Below are positions 17,889 to 27,527 of a stretch of 64,000 nucleotides of DNA, in pieces. The translations under genes and the position numbers were made by a program. How positions within the stretch are numbered: the first letter of the stretch is position 1; the number at the start of each line of letters is the position of its first letter. The notes beneath the pieces were generated by a model. The model did not search any database. It had not been told where the DNA came from and saw only the letters and a program-made list of their open reading frames with translations. The DNA is from Gracilimonas sp040904925 (lineage in GTDB: Bacteria > Bacteroidota > Rhodothermia > Balneolales > Balneolaceae), in the NCBI GenBank assembly GCA_040904925.1, contig JBBDSP010000025.1:1-64000 (forward strand), read 5' to 3'.

Positions 17889-19426
17889 TAATCTCTTTTT
17901 AATTCGATAAAACCACGCGCTCCTTCATCGTTAACGATCTCCAGCGTCACCGCACCCTTATCATTTAAATTACGTCGCATAAGTTCTTCCAATCCTGAGA
18001 GATCTTCAACCTTTTCTTTACCTATTTTTAAGATCTGCTGATCTGCTCTCAATCCACGGTTCCATGCTTCTGTATATCTGTACACGTGCTCAATATAGAG
18101 GTCGAATTTATCAGCATCTTCCGGCGTTGCCAAAGCCATAACCCTGAATCCGAGATCAAATTCTTTGTACATCACGCCATCATTATTGCCTTCCGGAATT
18201 TCTTCAGGCATAAAAGATTCTTCATTGGAAGATATTTCAGGAACAGGCTGAGGTTCCGGCATTTTTAATTCAATATTTTTTTCGATGATATCTCCGTCTC
18301 TCAGAATACTTAACTGAACGGTTTCTCCCGGCTTGAGAACTGCTACTTGCTGCTGGAGCTGATTGGCCTCATTTACTTCAATTCCATTTACTCTTAATAC
18401 CACATCTCCGGGGCGAATACCCGATTCAAAGGCAGCTCCGTTTTCCGAAACATTCAAAATTTCAACTCCCCGTACCGTTTCCATTCCTTTCTCCACAGCA
18501 CGATTATAATCTACTCCGGCAATGGATACCCCAAGCAAAGCTCTTCGAACTTGTCCGTATTCAATGAGGTCTTCCGCCACTTTTATAGCGAGATTACTTG
18601 GAACGGCAAATCCATATCCCTGATAAGCACCTGTCTGGGAAGCAATGGCAGTATTTATACCGATCAACTGACCACTAGTATTAACTAAGGCGCCCCCACT
18701 GTTACCTCTGTTTATAGCCGCATCCGTTTGAATAAAACTTTCAATGCGCATTTGATCGTTTATGATTTGAACGTCACGGCTCAGCGCACTAACAATACCG
18801 GCCGTTACGGTGGAACGCAGCCTGAAAGGGTTTCCTATTGCTAATACCCACTCACCCACATCCACTGTTTCAGAGTCGCCTACAGTAACTTTAGGGAAAT
18901 TATTGCCATTTATTTTGATAACGGCAAGGTCGGTACTTGAATCCACGCCTACTACTTTTGCAGGATATTCCCGTTTATCACTTAAAACAACGGTTAGCCC
19001 ATTATCAACAGCGTCATCAATTACATGATAGTTTGTGAGGATGTACCCGTCGGATGTAATCATAACACCGGAACCTACGGTTCTTGCACGGCGCGGCATC
19101 AGCCTGTCCCAAATACTTTCATCTTCTTCATCAAGATCAAGATTTTCTTCAGTGGGGACTGAACCCTCAACAGGAATAATAGTCTCTATGTAAACAACGG
19201 TTGGGGTGACTTCCTCAGCGATCTTTCGGAAGAGAAACCGGGCATCAGTACTTTCAAGAACTTCATCTGAAATAAAAGGTTCGCCACTGCGATTTATTTC
19301 GGTTGTGCGTACTTCAGAGAGCGGAGCTAATTCATCATTAATAGTATAAAGTGCGATCAACGTACCGGCCGTGATGCCGATCATGAGCAGCAGTAATCCT
19401 GTGAGTATGAGATCTTTTCTTTTCAT
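17888..19426 (-). CDS. HtrA/DegP-like periplasmic serine protease with two PDZ domains
   Basis: 512 residues. A single N-terminal membrane helix or uncleaved signal (about 6-28) places the protease outside the cytoplasmic membrane. The trypsin-like domain has the complete triad: H134 (TNYHVIDD), D166 (SSTDLAVIK) and S243 (NRGNSGGAL). A first PDZ domain lies at about 290-385 (GVSIAGVDYNRA ... GDVVLRVNG) and a second, more divergent one at about 430-508 (ITEAWNRGLRADQQILKIG type). HtrA proteases degrade or refold damaged envelope proteins. It follows recO by 9 bp and precedes the lipoprotein and barrel genes, so the unit looks like an envelope-stress operon. The acidic loop after about residue 90 (EENLDLDEEDE) is longer than in E. 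coli DegS or DegP. Confidence 0.93.
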   Translation of the reverse strand: MKRKDLILTGLLLLMIGITAGTLIALYTINDELAPLSEVRTTEINRSGEPFISDEVLESTDARFLFRKIAEEVTPTVVYIETIIPVEGSVPTEENLDLDEEDESIWDRLMPRRARTVGSGVMITSDGYILTNYHVIDDAVDNGLTVVLSDKREYPAKVVGVDSSTDLAVIKINGNNFPKVTVGDSETVDVGEWVLAIGNPFRLRSTVTAGIVSALSRDVQIINDQMRIESFIQTDAAINRGNSGGALVNTSGQLIGINTAIASQTGAYQGYGFAVPSNLAIKVAEDLIEYGQVRRALLGVSIAGVDYNRAVEKGMETVRGVEILNVSENGAAFESGIRPGDVVLRVNGIEVNEANQLQQQVAVLKPGETVQLSILRDGDIIEKNIELKMPEPQPVPEISSNEESFMPEEIPEGNNDGVMYKEFDLGFRVMALATPEDADKFDLYIEHVYRYTEAWNRGLRADQQILKIGKEKVEDLSGLEELMRRNLNDKGAVTLEIVNDEGARGFIELKRD

Positions 19427-19435
19427 TTATTTCAC

Positions 19436-20164
19436 CTACAACATCTGTTCGAAAATAGAATCTGATCTTCGTTCCTGATATCCATCAATATGATATTTAA
19501 AATATACATCTAAATGGTGAACAAGTTGTTTGAGTTCTCCATTCTCCAAACCGGCTTTTAATATTTTTTTACTCTTCCCGGACATTGCCAAAATAAGAAA
19601 TTGGGTTTGGGGTCCCGTTAACTTGTAAGATAAATCCTCCTCAGGTTGTTCCGAAATATTCCCTCCTGAAATATTGAGGTATGCAAACTCAGGTACTTTT
19701 GTCAAAGCACTAACCAATCCAATACCACTGATCTCGGCAAGCCTGATCTGAACATACGCAAATACGGACGGATAGGTTTCTTCAGCATCTCCCAGCCATT
19801 GAATAAAATTGAGGGCAAAGTTGAACATTGGGGTATTCTCTTCATGCTCGTGCAAAAGCTGACTCAGTAACTCTAAGGTGGAATATAATATTGCGGCTCG
19901 TTCAAAGTCTTGCCGGAAACTGTTGGTGGAATAATAAATGGAAGCTTCAGTCAGCGTTTGTATGCCTCGCGATTGTTTGTGGTAATACACAACATCCAAT
20001 ACCGCACCTATCTCTAAAATACCGGCCAGCTTATTTTTGGGCTTTTTTGCCCCTTTTGCTATCAAAGCGATCTTGCCATGTTCTTCAGACAATACGGTCA
20101 GGATCTTGCTGGATTCCTGATAATCTATAACTCTTAGAATGATGGCTTTGGTGTGGATGATCAT
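19436..20164 (-). CDS. recO: DNA repair protein RecO
   Basis: 242 residues. The N-terminal OB-fold (about 1-80) has the family start IIHTKAIILRVIDYQESSKILTVLS and the basic GAKKPKNKLAG segment, followed by a helical C-terminal domain. RecO helps RecR load RecA onto SSB-coated single-stranded DNA in gap and break repair. The zinc-binding cysteines present in some RecO proteins are not seen, as in many members of this phylum. It lies 9 bp ahead of the protease gene on the same strand, probably the same transcript. Confidence 0.9.
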   Translation of the reverse strand: MIIHTKAIILRVIDYQESSKILTVLSEEHGKIALIAKGAKKPKNKLAGILEIGAVLDVVYYHKQSRGIQTLTEASIYYSTNSFRQDFERAAILYSTLELLSQLLHEHEENTPMFNFALNFIQWLGDAEETYPSVFAYVQIRLAEISGIGLVSALTKVPEFAYLNISGGNISEQPEEDLSYKLTGPQTQFLILAMSGKSKKILKAGLENGELKQLVHHLDVYFKYHIDGYQERRSDSIFEQML

Positions 20165-20227
20165 GATAGTTCAACATATCTCTCAGGGGGGAGAAAAGAA
20201 ACAGTGGGAAAGGTTTTAGTTTTTTTC

Positions 20228-20773
20228 TTATTCGAGGAATTCTATTCTGAATTTGAAATAGATATCGAGTTTCTCTTTTAGCTCGTGGAAAAGTTCATAT
20301 AATTCATTCAGCTCTTCTTCATCTGATTTTACCAGCCTGATGTACCCATTTGTGGTCATTAGGTCGAGCGTGAACCATTCCTGATTTTTCATACCGGTGC
20401 TATTCAGGGCTTTCCCGCTTTCATAGTTAGATAACAGGAATTCATCTACTTCGCCAAAACTGATAGTCTGCAACCGAATTCTGAAATAACTGAAAAAGCG
20501 ATAGTGTTTGGTGATGGTGTATTCATCCGTGTTAAAGGTAAATTCATGCCTGGAAAAGATCTTGATCAGCACCGCAAAAGCAAAGATCAAAAAGAACATC
20601 GCAAACACGAATCCCAGCAAAAAGCTGAAGAAAAATAATATAAAGTCGATCAGAGTAAAGCTTGCCTCTACTCCAAGCAAAAGAAAGTTACGTTGTTTGT
20701 GCAGATCGTAATTCAACAGAAGGAATTTAGTGTTTAAGGGATGTGATCCTGATACTACAAATAGAAAGGGCAC
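20228..20773 (-). CDS. Small membrane protein of unknown function
   Basis: Up to 181 residues from a GTG at 20773, but that start lies inside the hairpin that ends the preceding gene, so the true start is probably a little downstream. Two hydrophobic helices at about 38-75 (FILFFFSFLLGFVFAMFFLI) are followed by a soluble domain rich in aromatic beta-like segments and a helical Glu-rich tail (EEELNELYELFHELKEKL). The layout recalls small PH-like (bPH) membrane proteins, but I do not recognise the family with confidence. It lies 63 bp upstream of recO on the same strand. Confidence 0.65.
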   Translation of the reverse strand: MPFLFVVSGSHPLNTKFLLLNYDLHKQRNFLLLGVEASFTLIDFILFFFSFLLGFVFAMFFLIFAFAVLIKIFSRHEFTFNTDEYTITKHYRFFSYFRIRLQTISFGEVDEFLLSNYESGKALNSTGMKNQEWFTLDLMTTNGYIRLVKSDEEELNELYELFHELKEKLDIYFKFRIEFLE

Positions 20774-20790
20774 ATTACAATGCGCCCTTT
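20765..20790 (-). terminator. Hairpin terminator after the carboxyltransferase gene
   Basis: A 7-bp stem (20765-20771 with 20784-20790), extended by 3 bp after one mismatch, lies 30 bp beyond the stop of the gene at 20820-22451. The T-run is short on the minus strand and better on the plus strand. Confidence 0.6.
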
Positions 20791-20819
20791 TTATAATTAT
20801 GTAGTATGTTAAAACTGGA

Positions 20820-22451
20820 CTATGTTTGCATAACCCCGGTTTTAAATTCTTCGATCTCAGGATTCAGATTGGCACAATCTATGGCCTTGGAGATCCGCTC
20901 ACGGGTTTCAATCGGGTTGATAATGCCATCAACCCAAAGCCGTGAAGCTGCATACCTAACATCGGTTTGATGATCGTAGCGATCACTGATCTCTTTCATG
21001 ATCCTCTCCTGATCTTCCTCACTTACCTCTTTTCCTTTTTTCTTCATGGAGGCGACCTGGATCTGCATCAGTGTTTTGGAAGCCGAAGCCCCACCCATTA
21101 CGGCGATCTTGGCTGTGGGCCATGCGTACATAAATCGGGGATCATAAGCCCGCCCACACATCGCGTAATTACCGGCTCCATAACTGTTGCCCACCACGAT
21201 GGTGATCTTAGGCACGGTGCTGTTGCTCATGGCATTTACCATCTTGGCTCCGTCTTTAATGATGCCACCGTGTTCGCTTCGCTTACCGATCATAAATCCG
21301 GTTACATCCTGGAAGAAGATCAGTGGTATTTTCTTTTGATTGCAGTTCATGATGAACCGGGCTGCTTTGTCGGCACTGTCTGAATAGATCACTCCACCAA
21401 TTTGCATTTCGCCCTGCTTGGTTCGGTTTACCGTACGTTGATTAGCCACGATCCCAACACTCCATCCATCAATGCGGGCATAGCCGGTAATCAGAGTCTG
21501 CCCATATCCTTTTTTGAATTCCGTAAAGCTGTCTTCATCTATAATACACTCCAGCAACTCATTCATATCATAAGGACTGTTTCGTGTTTCCGGAAGGATT
21601 TCAAAAACATCGCTTGCGGGTCGTTTTGGATCTTTAGCTTCTTTGCGGTTGAAGCCGGCCGTATCAAACGGACCTAATTTATCTACCAGATCCCGGATGG
21701 TTGCAAGGCATTCTTCGTCGTCTTCCATCTTATAATCCGTGACTCCGGAGATTTCGGTGTGAGTTGTTGCACCGCCGAGCGTTTCATTATCCACATCTTC
21801 CCCGATGGCCGCTTTTACGAGATAACTTCCCGCCAAAAACACACTTCCTGTTCCATCCACGATCAAAGCCTCATCACTCATGATTGGAAGATAAGCACCT
21901 CCGGCTACACAACTTCCCATAATAGCGGCAATTTGCGGAATTCCTTTGGCTGAGATCACAGCATTGTTACGGAACATGCGTCCAAAGTGATCTTTATCCG
22001 GAAAGATCTCATCCTGCATAGGCAGATAAACTCCTGCTGAATCTACCAGATAGATCAGTGGAATATGATTTTCGATCGCGATCTCCTGTGCTCTCAGATT
22101 TTTTTTTGCGGTAATGGGAAACCATGCTCCCGCTTTTACGGTGGCATCATTGGCAACGATCATACATTTACGTCCGCTTACTTCACCAATACCTGTGATC
22201 ACTCCGCCTGAAGGACATCCGCCCTGCTCTTCGTACATTTCATATCCGGCCCAAAGCCCTAGTTCATAGAATCGCGAATCTTCATCGGTAAGCCGTTCGA
22301 TGCGCTCACGGGCAGTAAGTTTTCCTTTGCCATGCTCCTTCTCAATGCGTTTCTGTCCGCCGCCCAGTTTTATTTCACCTTCTATTTCTCCAAATTCCTC
22401 AATCAATTGATGTAACCAATGCTTGGTAGCGCTTCCGGATGTGTTACTCAT
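20820..22451 (-). CDS. Acyl-CoA carboxylase carboxyltransferase (beta) subunit
   Basis: 543 residues, the usual length of propionyl- or methylcrotonyl-CoA carboxylase beta subunits. Both crotonase-like halves are present: the N-terminal CoA-binding half (GKLTARERIERL, VANDATVKAGAWFP, CVAGGAYLP) and the C-terminal carboxybiotin half (ARIDGWSVGIVANQ, PLIFFQDVTGFMIG, KITIVVGNSYGAGNYAMCGRAYDP). The order and the YLPMQDEIFPDKDHFGR segment resemble the methylcrotonyl-CoA carboxylase type used in leucine breakdown, though the substrate is not certain. The biotin carboxylase/carrier subunit is not in this window. It is a single-gene unit: a hairpin follows, and a divergent gene starts 110 bp upstream. 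Confidence 0.9.
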   Translation of the reverse strand: MSNTSGSATKHWLHQLIEEFGEIEGEIKLGGGQKRIEKEHGKGKLTARERIERLTDEDSRFYELGLWAGYEMYEEQGGCPSGGVITGIGEVSGRKCMIVANDATVKAGAWFPITAKKNLRAQEIAIENHIPLIYLVDSAGVYLPMQDEIFPDKDHFGRMFRNNAVISAKGIPQIAAIMGSCVAGGAYLPIMSDEALIVDGTGSVFLAGSYLVKAAIGEDVDNETLGGATTHTEISGVTDYKMEDDEECLATIRDLVDKLGPFDTAGFNRKEAKDPKRPASDVFEILPETRNSPYDMNELLECIIDEDSFTEFKKGYGQTLITGYARIDGWSVGIVANQRTVNRTKQGEMQIGGVIYSDSADKAARFIMNCNQKKIPLIFFQDVTGFMIGKRSEHGGIIKDGAKMVNAMSNSTVPKITIVVGNSYGAGNYAMCGRAYDPRFMYAWPTAKIAVMGGASASKTLMQIQVASMKKKGKEVSEEDQERIMKEISDRYDHQTDVRYAASRLWVDGIINPIETRERISKAIDCANLNPEIEEFKTGVMQT

Positions 22452-22562
22452 AAAACAGATTTTTTATCTTAATAATGTTAATTGAAATGATGCGTTGAAA
22501 ATAGGGATTATATTTAATGTGTAAACCCCGATATTGATTTAATTCATTTAAAAAATAAATTC

Positions 22563-23939
22563 ATGAGTAAGAAAATTTTATTCTTCCTTCTATTTGCAGG
22601 AATTTCAGTCTCCGCTTTCGCCCAGCGGGCTTCTTATCCACAACTGGTGAACCGAGCAGAAACCCCCACCATTTTTATCGACGATATCATCCTTCCCGGA
22701 GAAGACGGTAATACAACCCTCTCTTTTACCTTTCGTTTTAACAATGATTTTATCCCCTATAAGAGAATTCCGGGGAATAATTCACTGAATGCACCAGCAA
22801 ATGCTGAATTTTTCTCTACCATTCGGCTGAATACTGAGATTTTTGAGGGTGAATTAAAACGCAGACAACAACCATCTTCGAATTCACTTGCCCGTGATGC
22901 CTGGAGAGATACCGTTTACACTTCAACTTTTGATGAAACCCAATCCAGAGATTTATATGCCTCTGGCTCATTAAGTTTGCAGCTTGCCCCCGGCACCTAC
23001 AACTACATGTTGCAGCTTTCCATGATGCAGGAAGTTTCGGAGCGAAATACACAGCGCAGAAATATCACGGTTCCAGATCTGAATGAAAAGAATATGGGAG
23101 AAGTCTATTTAGTTAAAGAAGTGGATTCCAATGCTTCAGATCCTGTTCTTACGCTAACCAACATGCAGAATAATGTACTTTTTGGGGAAGATTTCTATGC
23201 CCTTATTCGCATTCCTAAATTTGATTCAGCTTTGAATTATACATTGAAAGTCAATAATGCGAATACTTCACGAAATGATACAACCAGTGGTGAGAACGTA
23301 TTTTCATATGAACTCACAGAAAGTGACATCAATACCAATTCAACCATCACGCTAAATAAACGGGAAGATCCATCTCTGAACCTTATCAAAGGAGGCCATC
23401 CGTTTACCTACGCATTGGTAAAGATCCCGGCAAGCGAATTTGAAAATTCCTCCTACTTATTGACACTTACAAAGGAAGATGGTAACAAGCCATTAGCCCG
23501 CTACCTATTTAACTCATACTGGCCGGATATGCCAGCAAGCCTTTATAACCTGAATATCTCTATCAACATGCTTGAATATATTATTTCTGAGGAGGAGCTT
23601 AACAGGATCAATAGGGGAAGCGACAAAGAGCGAGAGCGTAAATTTCGGGAATTCTGGGAGCAGAGAGATCCCACTCCCAATACGGTTTACAACGAATTAA
23701 TGGCAGAATACTATCGCCGGATAGATCATGCTTTTAAAGAGTTCGGCAGTGAACAAAATCCATTAGGCCATAAAAGTGATCAGGGCGAGATCTATATTAA
23801 ATTTGGTCCTCCTGATAACAAAGAACGCGTATTCCCACCCGGCGAAAATACTCGGGAGATCTGGAAATATCAAAACCGAACATTCGTGTTTGAAGCCAGC
23901 AGCGGGTTCGGAGATTTTGTGTTGGTAGGAACTCGTTAA
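22563..23939 (+). CDS. GWxTD domain-containing secreted protein
   Basis: 458 residues with a signal peptide ending at SAFAQ (residue 20). The C-terminal quarter carries the GWxTD-type domain hallmarks seen in Bacteroidota, Chlorobiota and Acidobacteriota proteins: FWEQRDPTPNT, a YYRRIDHA helix, a GEIYIKFGPPD segment and IWKYQNRTFVFEASSGFGDF. The rest is beta-rich. The function of the family is unknown. It is the first gene of a rightward run and ends 41 bp before pdxA. Confidence 0.85.
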   Translation: MSKKILFFLLFAGISVSAFAQRASYPQLVNRAETPTIFIDDIILPGEDGNTTLSFTFRFNNDFIPYKRIPGNNSLNAPANAEFFSTIRLNTEIFEGELKRRQQPSSNSLARDAWRDTVYTSTFDETQSRDLYASGSLSLQLAPGTYNYMLQLSMMQEVSERNTQRRNITVPDLNEKNMGEVYLVKEVDSNASDPVLTLTNMQNNVLFGEDFYALIRIPKFDSALNYTLKVNNANTSRNDTTSGENVFSYELTESDINTNSTITLNKREDPSLNLIKGGHPFTYALVKIPASEFENSSYLLTLTKEDGNKPLARYLFNSYWPDMPASLYNLNISINMLEYIISEEELNRINRGSDKERERKFREFWEQRDPTPNTVYNELMAEYYRRIDHAFKEFGSEQNPLGHKSDQGEIYIKFGPPDNKERVFPPGENTREIWKYQNRTFVFEASSGFGDFVLVGTR

Positions 23940-23980
23940 TGCTGTTTATTACCCTGAATAAGCTGTAGTTTCTCATCCAC

Positions 23981-25000
23981 ATGCTTAAACATAAAATTCC
24001 TCATATTGCTATTTCAGTTGGTGATTTTAATGGGATCGGACCCGAGATCATCTTAAAGACTATGACTCAGGTTGATCTGAATAGATCTATCCCTGTTATT
24101 ATATCCCCAAAAGAAGTGCTTGAGCAGGCCAGTGATCTTCTCACTTCTGATTTTGATCTTCATTATATAAGTGATGTTTCCGGCATTCGAGATGGAGCCA
24201 TTAATATACTTGAGCTTAAAACGAATGACCTTAAACTGACCCCAGGCGTTCAATCTGCACAAAGTGGAAAAGTGGCTATGCTAGCCATCGAAAATTGCAT
24301 TCAGCTTTGTTTAAACGGACAGGCAGATGCCATGGTAACAGCCCCAATTTCAAAAGAAGCGGTAAACTTAGCAGGATATAAAATACCGGGTCACACTGAA
24401 TTTCTGGCAAAAAAAACCAATACTGATTCTGTGTTAATGATGCTGGTGAGTGGAAACCTCAGAGTTGCCTTGGTGACCGCCCATTTACCCATATCAGAAG
24501 TAGCGGATGCTATTTCAAAAGATCTGATCAAAACAAAGATACAGATACTTGGCAAAAGCCTGAAAAATGACTTTGGGATCGATAAACCCAGAATTGCCAT
24601 ATTTGGTTTAAATCCGCATGCCGGAGATGGCGGAGTGATCGGCATGGAAGATATTGAAACTATAACTCCTGTTATCAAGGAGATCAAAGCTCAGTCCAAT
24701 GATTTTAGTTTACACGGCCCATTCCCTGCGGATGGTTTTTTCGGACAGAAGCTTCATACCAAACACGATGCCATTTTGGCTATGTACCATGATCAGGGCC
24801 TGGCTCCCTTCAAGCTTCTTTCTTTTGGAAGCGGGGTGAATTTTACCGCAGGACTTCCGATCATTCGCACTTCTCCGGATCACGGTACGGCATTCGATAT
24901 CGCTGGTAAAGGCATCGCCGACCCTTCCTCATTTAAACAAGCCTATAAACTGGCCGTAGAACTTGCAAATCAAAGAATTCGTGAAAACCGAACAAACTGA
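23981..25000 (+). CDS. pdxA: 4-hydroxythreonine-4-phosphate dehydrogenase
   Basis: 339 residues. PdxA oxidises 4-phosphohydroxythreonine in the DXP-dependent pathway to pyridoxal phosphate. Family features are the N-terminal ISVGDFNGIGPEIILK, TAPISKEAV, PGHTEFLA, the metal-site stretches GLNPHAGDGG and YHDQGLAPFK, and the C-terminal RTSPDHGTAFDIAGKG. The length is standard. It overlaps the following methyltransferase frame by about 20 bases, so both are in one operon. The cofactor supports the PLP enzymes elsewhere in the window (glyA, alr, the Cys/Met enzyme), though that is only thematic. Confidence 0.95.
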   Translation: MLKHKIPHIAISVGDFNGIGPEIILKTMTQVDLNRSIPVIISPKEVLEQASDLLTSDFDLHYISDVSGIRDGAINILELKTNDLKLTPGVQSAQSGKVAMLAIENCIQLCLNGQADAMVTAPISKEAVNLAGYKIPGHTEFLAKKTNTDSVLMMLVSGNLRVALVTAHLPISEVADAISKDLIKTKIQILGKSLKNDFGIDKPRIAIFGLNPHAGDGGVIGMEDIETITPVIKEIKAQSNDFSLHGPFPADGFFGQKLHTKHDAILAMYHDQGLAPFKLLSFGSGVNFTAGLPIIRTSPDHGTAFDIAGKGIADPSSFKQAYKLAVELANQRIRENRTN

Positions 25001-25763
25001 GATCTATTCAGCGTTAGCTCATTTGTATGACACTCTTATGAAAGATGTGGATTATGAGATGTGGGCCGATTTTATTGATGAAGTCATTCAAACCCATCAC
25101 TCCAATCCTGAAGACGTCATGGAGCTTGCCTGTGGCACGGGGGCTATTTCTCTATACCTCGCACAATTTGATGAATATAATTTAACCGCTACTGATCAGT
25201 CTGATGCAATGGTCGAAAAAGCCCGGCAAAAAGCAGCCGAGCAAGAAGCTGAAATTCAATTTCATACTCTTGATTTCAGGGATATCAATAGCTCCCAAAA
25301 ATATGATGTGATCTTTTCTGTGTTTGACAGCGTGAACTACCTTCACTCTAAAGAAGATATCCTTAAAATGCTAAAGGGCTGTGAACAGATCTTAAAGCCC
25401 GACGGTTTGCTTATTTTTGACTTTTCCACACCTCAAAATTCACTGGAAGCCGTCGATTACCTGAATAACGAAGAAGGCAGCTTCGGTTCCTATCGGTATT
25501 TCCGGGAAAGCCGTTATGAACCCGCTGAACAATTTCACTATAATAAATTTGATATTGAGGTACTGGCAGAAGACGGAAAAACCGTATTGCGAAGCTTCAA
25601 TGAAGTTCACAAGCAACGTATATATTCACTAAAGGAAATGTTGTCAATTTTGGAACAAACCTCCTATCATCAGGTAGCCAAATATGAAGGCTTCGACTTA
25701 ATTGATGCAGACGAAAACAGCACCCGCGTAACCATGGTCCTAAGATGTCAGAAACAGCAGTAA
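24981..25763 (+). CDS. Class I SAM-dependent methyltransferase
   Basis: 260 residues from a GTG start at 24981, chosen because the protein then begins MKTEQTEIYSALAHLYD, a typical start for this family. A TTG at 24963 is also possible. The Rossmann core shows motif I MELACGTGAISLYLAQ (about residues 39-54), the acidic loop ATDQSDAMVEKARQKA and a D-VIFSVFDSVNYL motif. The substrate is unknown. The start lies inside the end of pdxA, and the stop lies inside the start of ftsE (25745), so the three genes are translationally linked. Confidence 0.85.
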   Translation: MKTEQTEIYSALAHLYDTLMKDVDYEMWADFIDEVIQTHHSNPEDVMELACGTGAISLYLAQFDEYNLTATDQSDAMVEKARQKAAEQEAEIQFHTLDFRDINSSQKYDVIFSVFDSVNYLHSKEDILKMLKGCEQILKPDGLLIFDFSTPQNSLEAVDYLNNEEGSFGSYRYFRESRYEPAEQFHYNKFDIEVLAEDGKTVLRSFNEVHKQRIYSLKEMLSILEQTSYHQVAKYEGFDLIDADENSTRVTMVLRCQKQQ

Positions 25764-26449
25764 TAGAACTTAGAAATGTATCCCTCCGATTTGACAACAC
25801 TCAGGTGTTAAACAATGTAGATTTTAAACTTCACAACGGTGAATTTTCCTACCTGATCGGCCCCACCGGTGTTGGTAAAAGTTCATTCCTGAAATTATTA
25901 TATCGGGACGTCCTTCCTGATCATGGAACCGTTAGGGTTACTGAATATCCCGTAAATAAGATCAGTGAACGGGAAGTGCCAATGTTGCGACGACGCCTCG
26001 GAATTGTCTTTCAGGATTTTCAGCTGCTTCAGGATAGAAATGTACACGATAATGTAGCTTTTGCCCTTCAGGTAACCGGTGAAAAACCGAAATTTGTTAA
26101 GCAGCGGGTGCTTGAAGTTTTGACTATGGTTGGACTCAGTCACCGAAGAAGACACATGCCCAAAGATCTTTCGGGTGGTGAACAACAACGCGTTGTTATT
26201 GCCCGGGCTTTGGCCAACGAGCCACGTATTTTGTTAGCTGACGAACCCACCGGTAATCTTGATCCAAAAGCCACCAAAGAAATCATGGAGCTGTTGAAAA
26301 CTATCAATAACCGTGGAATGGCTGTACTTATGGTGACCCATGATTATGCCGTGGTAAAAAAATACAAAGCCAGAACGGTACGGATGGTCAACGGCAAAAC
26401 ACAGGACTTGGTTTGGAAAGGTGATAAATTAGTTCCTGTAAAGTCTTAG
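25745..26449 (+). CDS. ftsE: Cell-division ABC ATPase FtsE
   Basis: 234 residues. It has the Walker A motif GPTGVGKSS, a Q-loop in VFQDFQLL, the signature LSGGEQQR and the Walker B region ILLADEPTGNLD, with FtsE-like length and an FtsE-like N-terminus (IELRNVSLRFDNTQVLNNVDF). FtsE drives FtsX, which regulates septal peptidoglycan hydrolases from the inner membrane. FtsX is not next to it here, although the pair is usually adjacent. The frame overlaps the methyltransferase by 19 bases. Assignment as a generic MacB-like ATPase is possible but less likely. Confidence 0.83.
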   Translation: MSETAVIELRNVSLRFDNTQVLNNVDFKLHNGEFSYLIGPTGVGKSSFLKLLYRDVLPDHGTVRVTEYPVNKISEREVPMLRRRLGIVFQDFQLLQDRNVHDNVAFALQVTGEKPKFVKQRVLEVLTMVGLSHRRRHMPKDLSGGEQQRVVIARALANEPRILLADEPTGNLDPKATKEIMELLKTINNRGMAVLMVTHDYAVVKKYKARTVRMVNGKTQDLVWKGDKLVPVKS

Positions 26450-26521
26450 GTTAAAATGAGAATCAGCCACGACTTGATGCGTGCTCAATTTTCGTTTTGA
26501 ATGTTTTAATTCCCTCCACTC

Positions 26522-27469
26522 ATGCTTCAACAACAAAAAATCACGGAGCAAATTCGTACTCATGCCCTGAAACTGGGATTTGATGCCTGCGGTTTCGCTA
26601 AAGCTCAGCACCTCCCGGATGAAGCACGCAGACTTGAGGAATGGTTAAGTCAGGAGCGAAACGGAACCATGGGCTGGATGAATAATCATTTTGATAAGCG
26701 GGTGGATCCAACTCTTTTGGTTCCCGGTTCAAAGACGGTTGTCTCTGTTTTAGCGAGTTATCATCACCCCAAACACTATGATCAAATTGGTGTTAAAAAT
26801 AAGCCACTGATCTCAAAATACGCACAAGGCCGTGATTACCATAAAGTGCTCAAGAAGAAACTCAAAAAACTTTTCGGGTTCACCGAAGAACTTCTGGGCA
26901 GCCTTGAAGGGCGGATATTTACAGATTCAGCTCCTGTCTTGGATAAAGTATGGGCACAACGAGCCGGTTTAGGGTGGATCGGTAAAAATTCGAACTTGTT
27001 GAATAAAGATATCGGTTCTTTTTTCTTTATAGGGGAGATGATCATTGATGCAGAATTGAGCTATGACAGCCCCGTTACCGATCATTGTGGCTCTTGCACC
27101 AACTGTCTGGATGCATGCCCTACGGATGCCATCTACGAACCTTATCGGGTTGATGCAACGAAGTGTATCTCATATCTCACCATTGAATTGAAAGAAGAGA
27201 TTGATAAAAAATATCAAACCAATATCGAGAATTGGATCTATGGGTGTGATATCTGTCAGGATGTGTGCCCCTGGAATAGCAAATCAGTTCTTGCACAATT
27301 TGAAGATCTACACCCCAGAGATTATGTAGCAGATCGTGATCTGGATTTCTGGAAAAACCTCACTCCCGAACAGTATGACAAGACTTTTGAAGGAAGTGCT
27401 ATTCGCCGAGCCAAGTATGAAAAGTTTAAGTCGAATGTAGAGATCGTTTCGGAAAACCTATCTCAATAA
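26522..27469 (+). CDS. queG: Epoxyqueuosine reductase QueG
   Basis: 315 residues. QueG catalyses the last step of queuosine synthesis in tRNA, reducing epoxyqueuosine with cobalamin and iron-sulfur clusters in the cytoplasm. Two 4Fe-4S motifs are visible: CGSCTNCLDACPTDAI and YGCDICQDVCPWN. The conserved N-terminal part is also present (FDACGFAKAQHLPDEARRLEEWL, RVDPTLLVPGSKTVVSV), together with IFTDSAPVLDKVWAQRAGLGWIG, which lines the active site in the family. The length is typical. A hairpin terminator follows 2 bp after the stop. Confidence 0.95.
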   Translation: MLQQQKITEQIRTHALKLGFDACGFAKAQHLPDEARRLEEWLSQERNGTMGWMNNHFDKRVDPTLLVPGSKTVVSVLASYHHPKHYDQIGVKNKPLISKYAQGRDYHKVLKKKLKKLFGFTEELLGSLEGRIFTDSAPVLDKVWAQRAGLGWIGKNSNLLNKDIGSFFFIGEMIIDAELSYDSPVTDHCGSCTNCLDACPTDAIYEPYRVDATKCISYLTIELKEEIDKKYQTNIENWIYGCDICQDVCPWNSKSVLAQFEDLHPRDYVADRDLDFWKNLTPEQYDKTFEGSAIRRAKYEKFKSNVEIVSENLSQ

Positions 27470-27496
27470 AAAAGCCAACTCCTAAAAGCCGGCTTT
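27469..27496 (+). terminator. Terminator after queG
   Basis: An AAAAGCC/GGCTTTT stem starts at the queG stop codon and closes the rightward pdxA-queG run. It is convergent with the lipoprotein gene on the right. Confidence 0.65.
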
Positions 27497-27527
27497 TCTG
27501 TCATAAATCTACTATAGATACCAGAAA

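Noticed and set aside
20765..20790. GTG at 20773 as start of the small membrane protein
   Set aside because: It lies inside the terminator hairpin of the preceding gene, so the real start is probably further downstream. The gene itself is kept.
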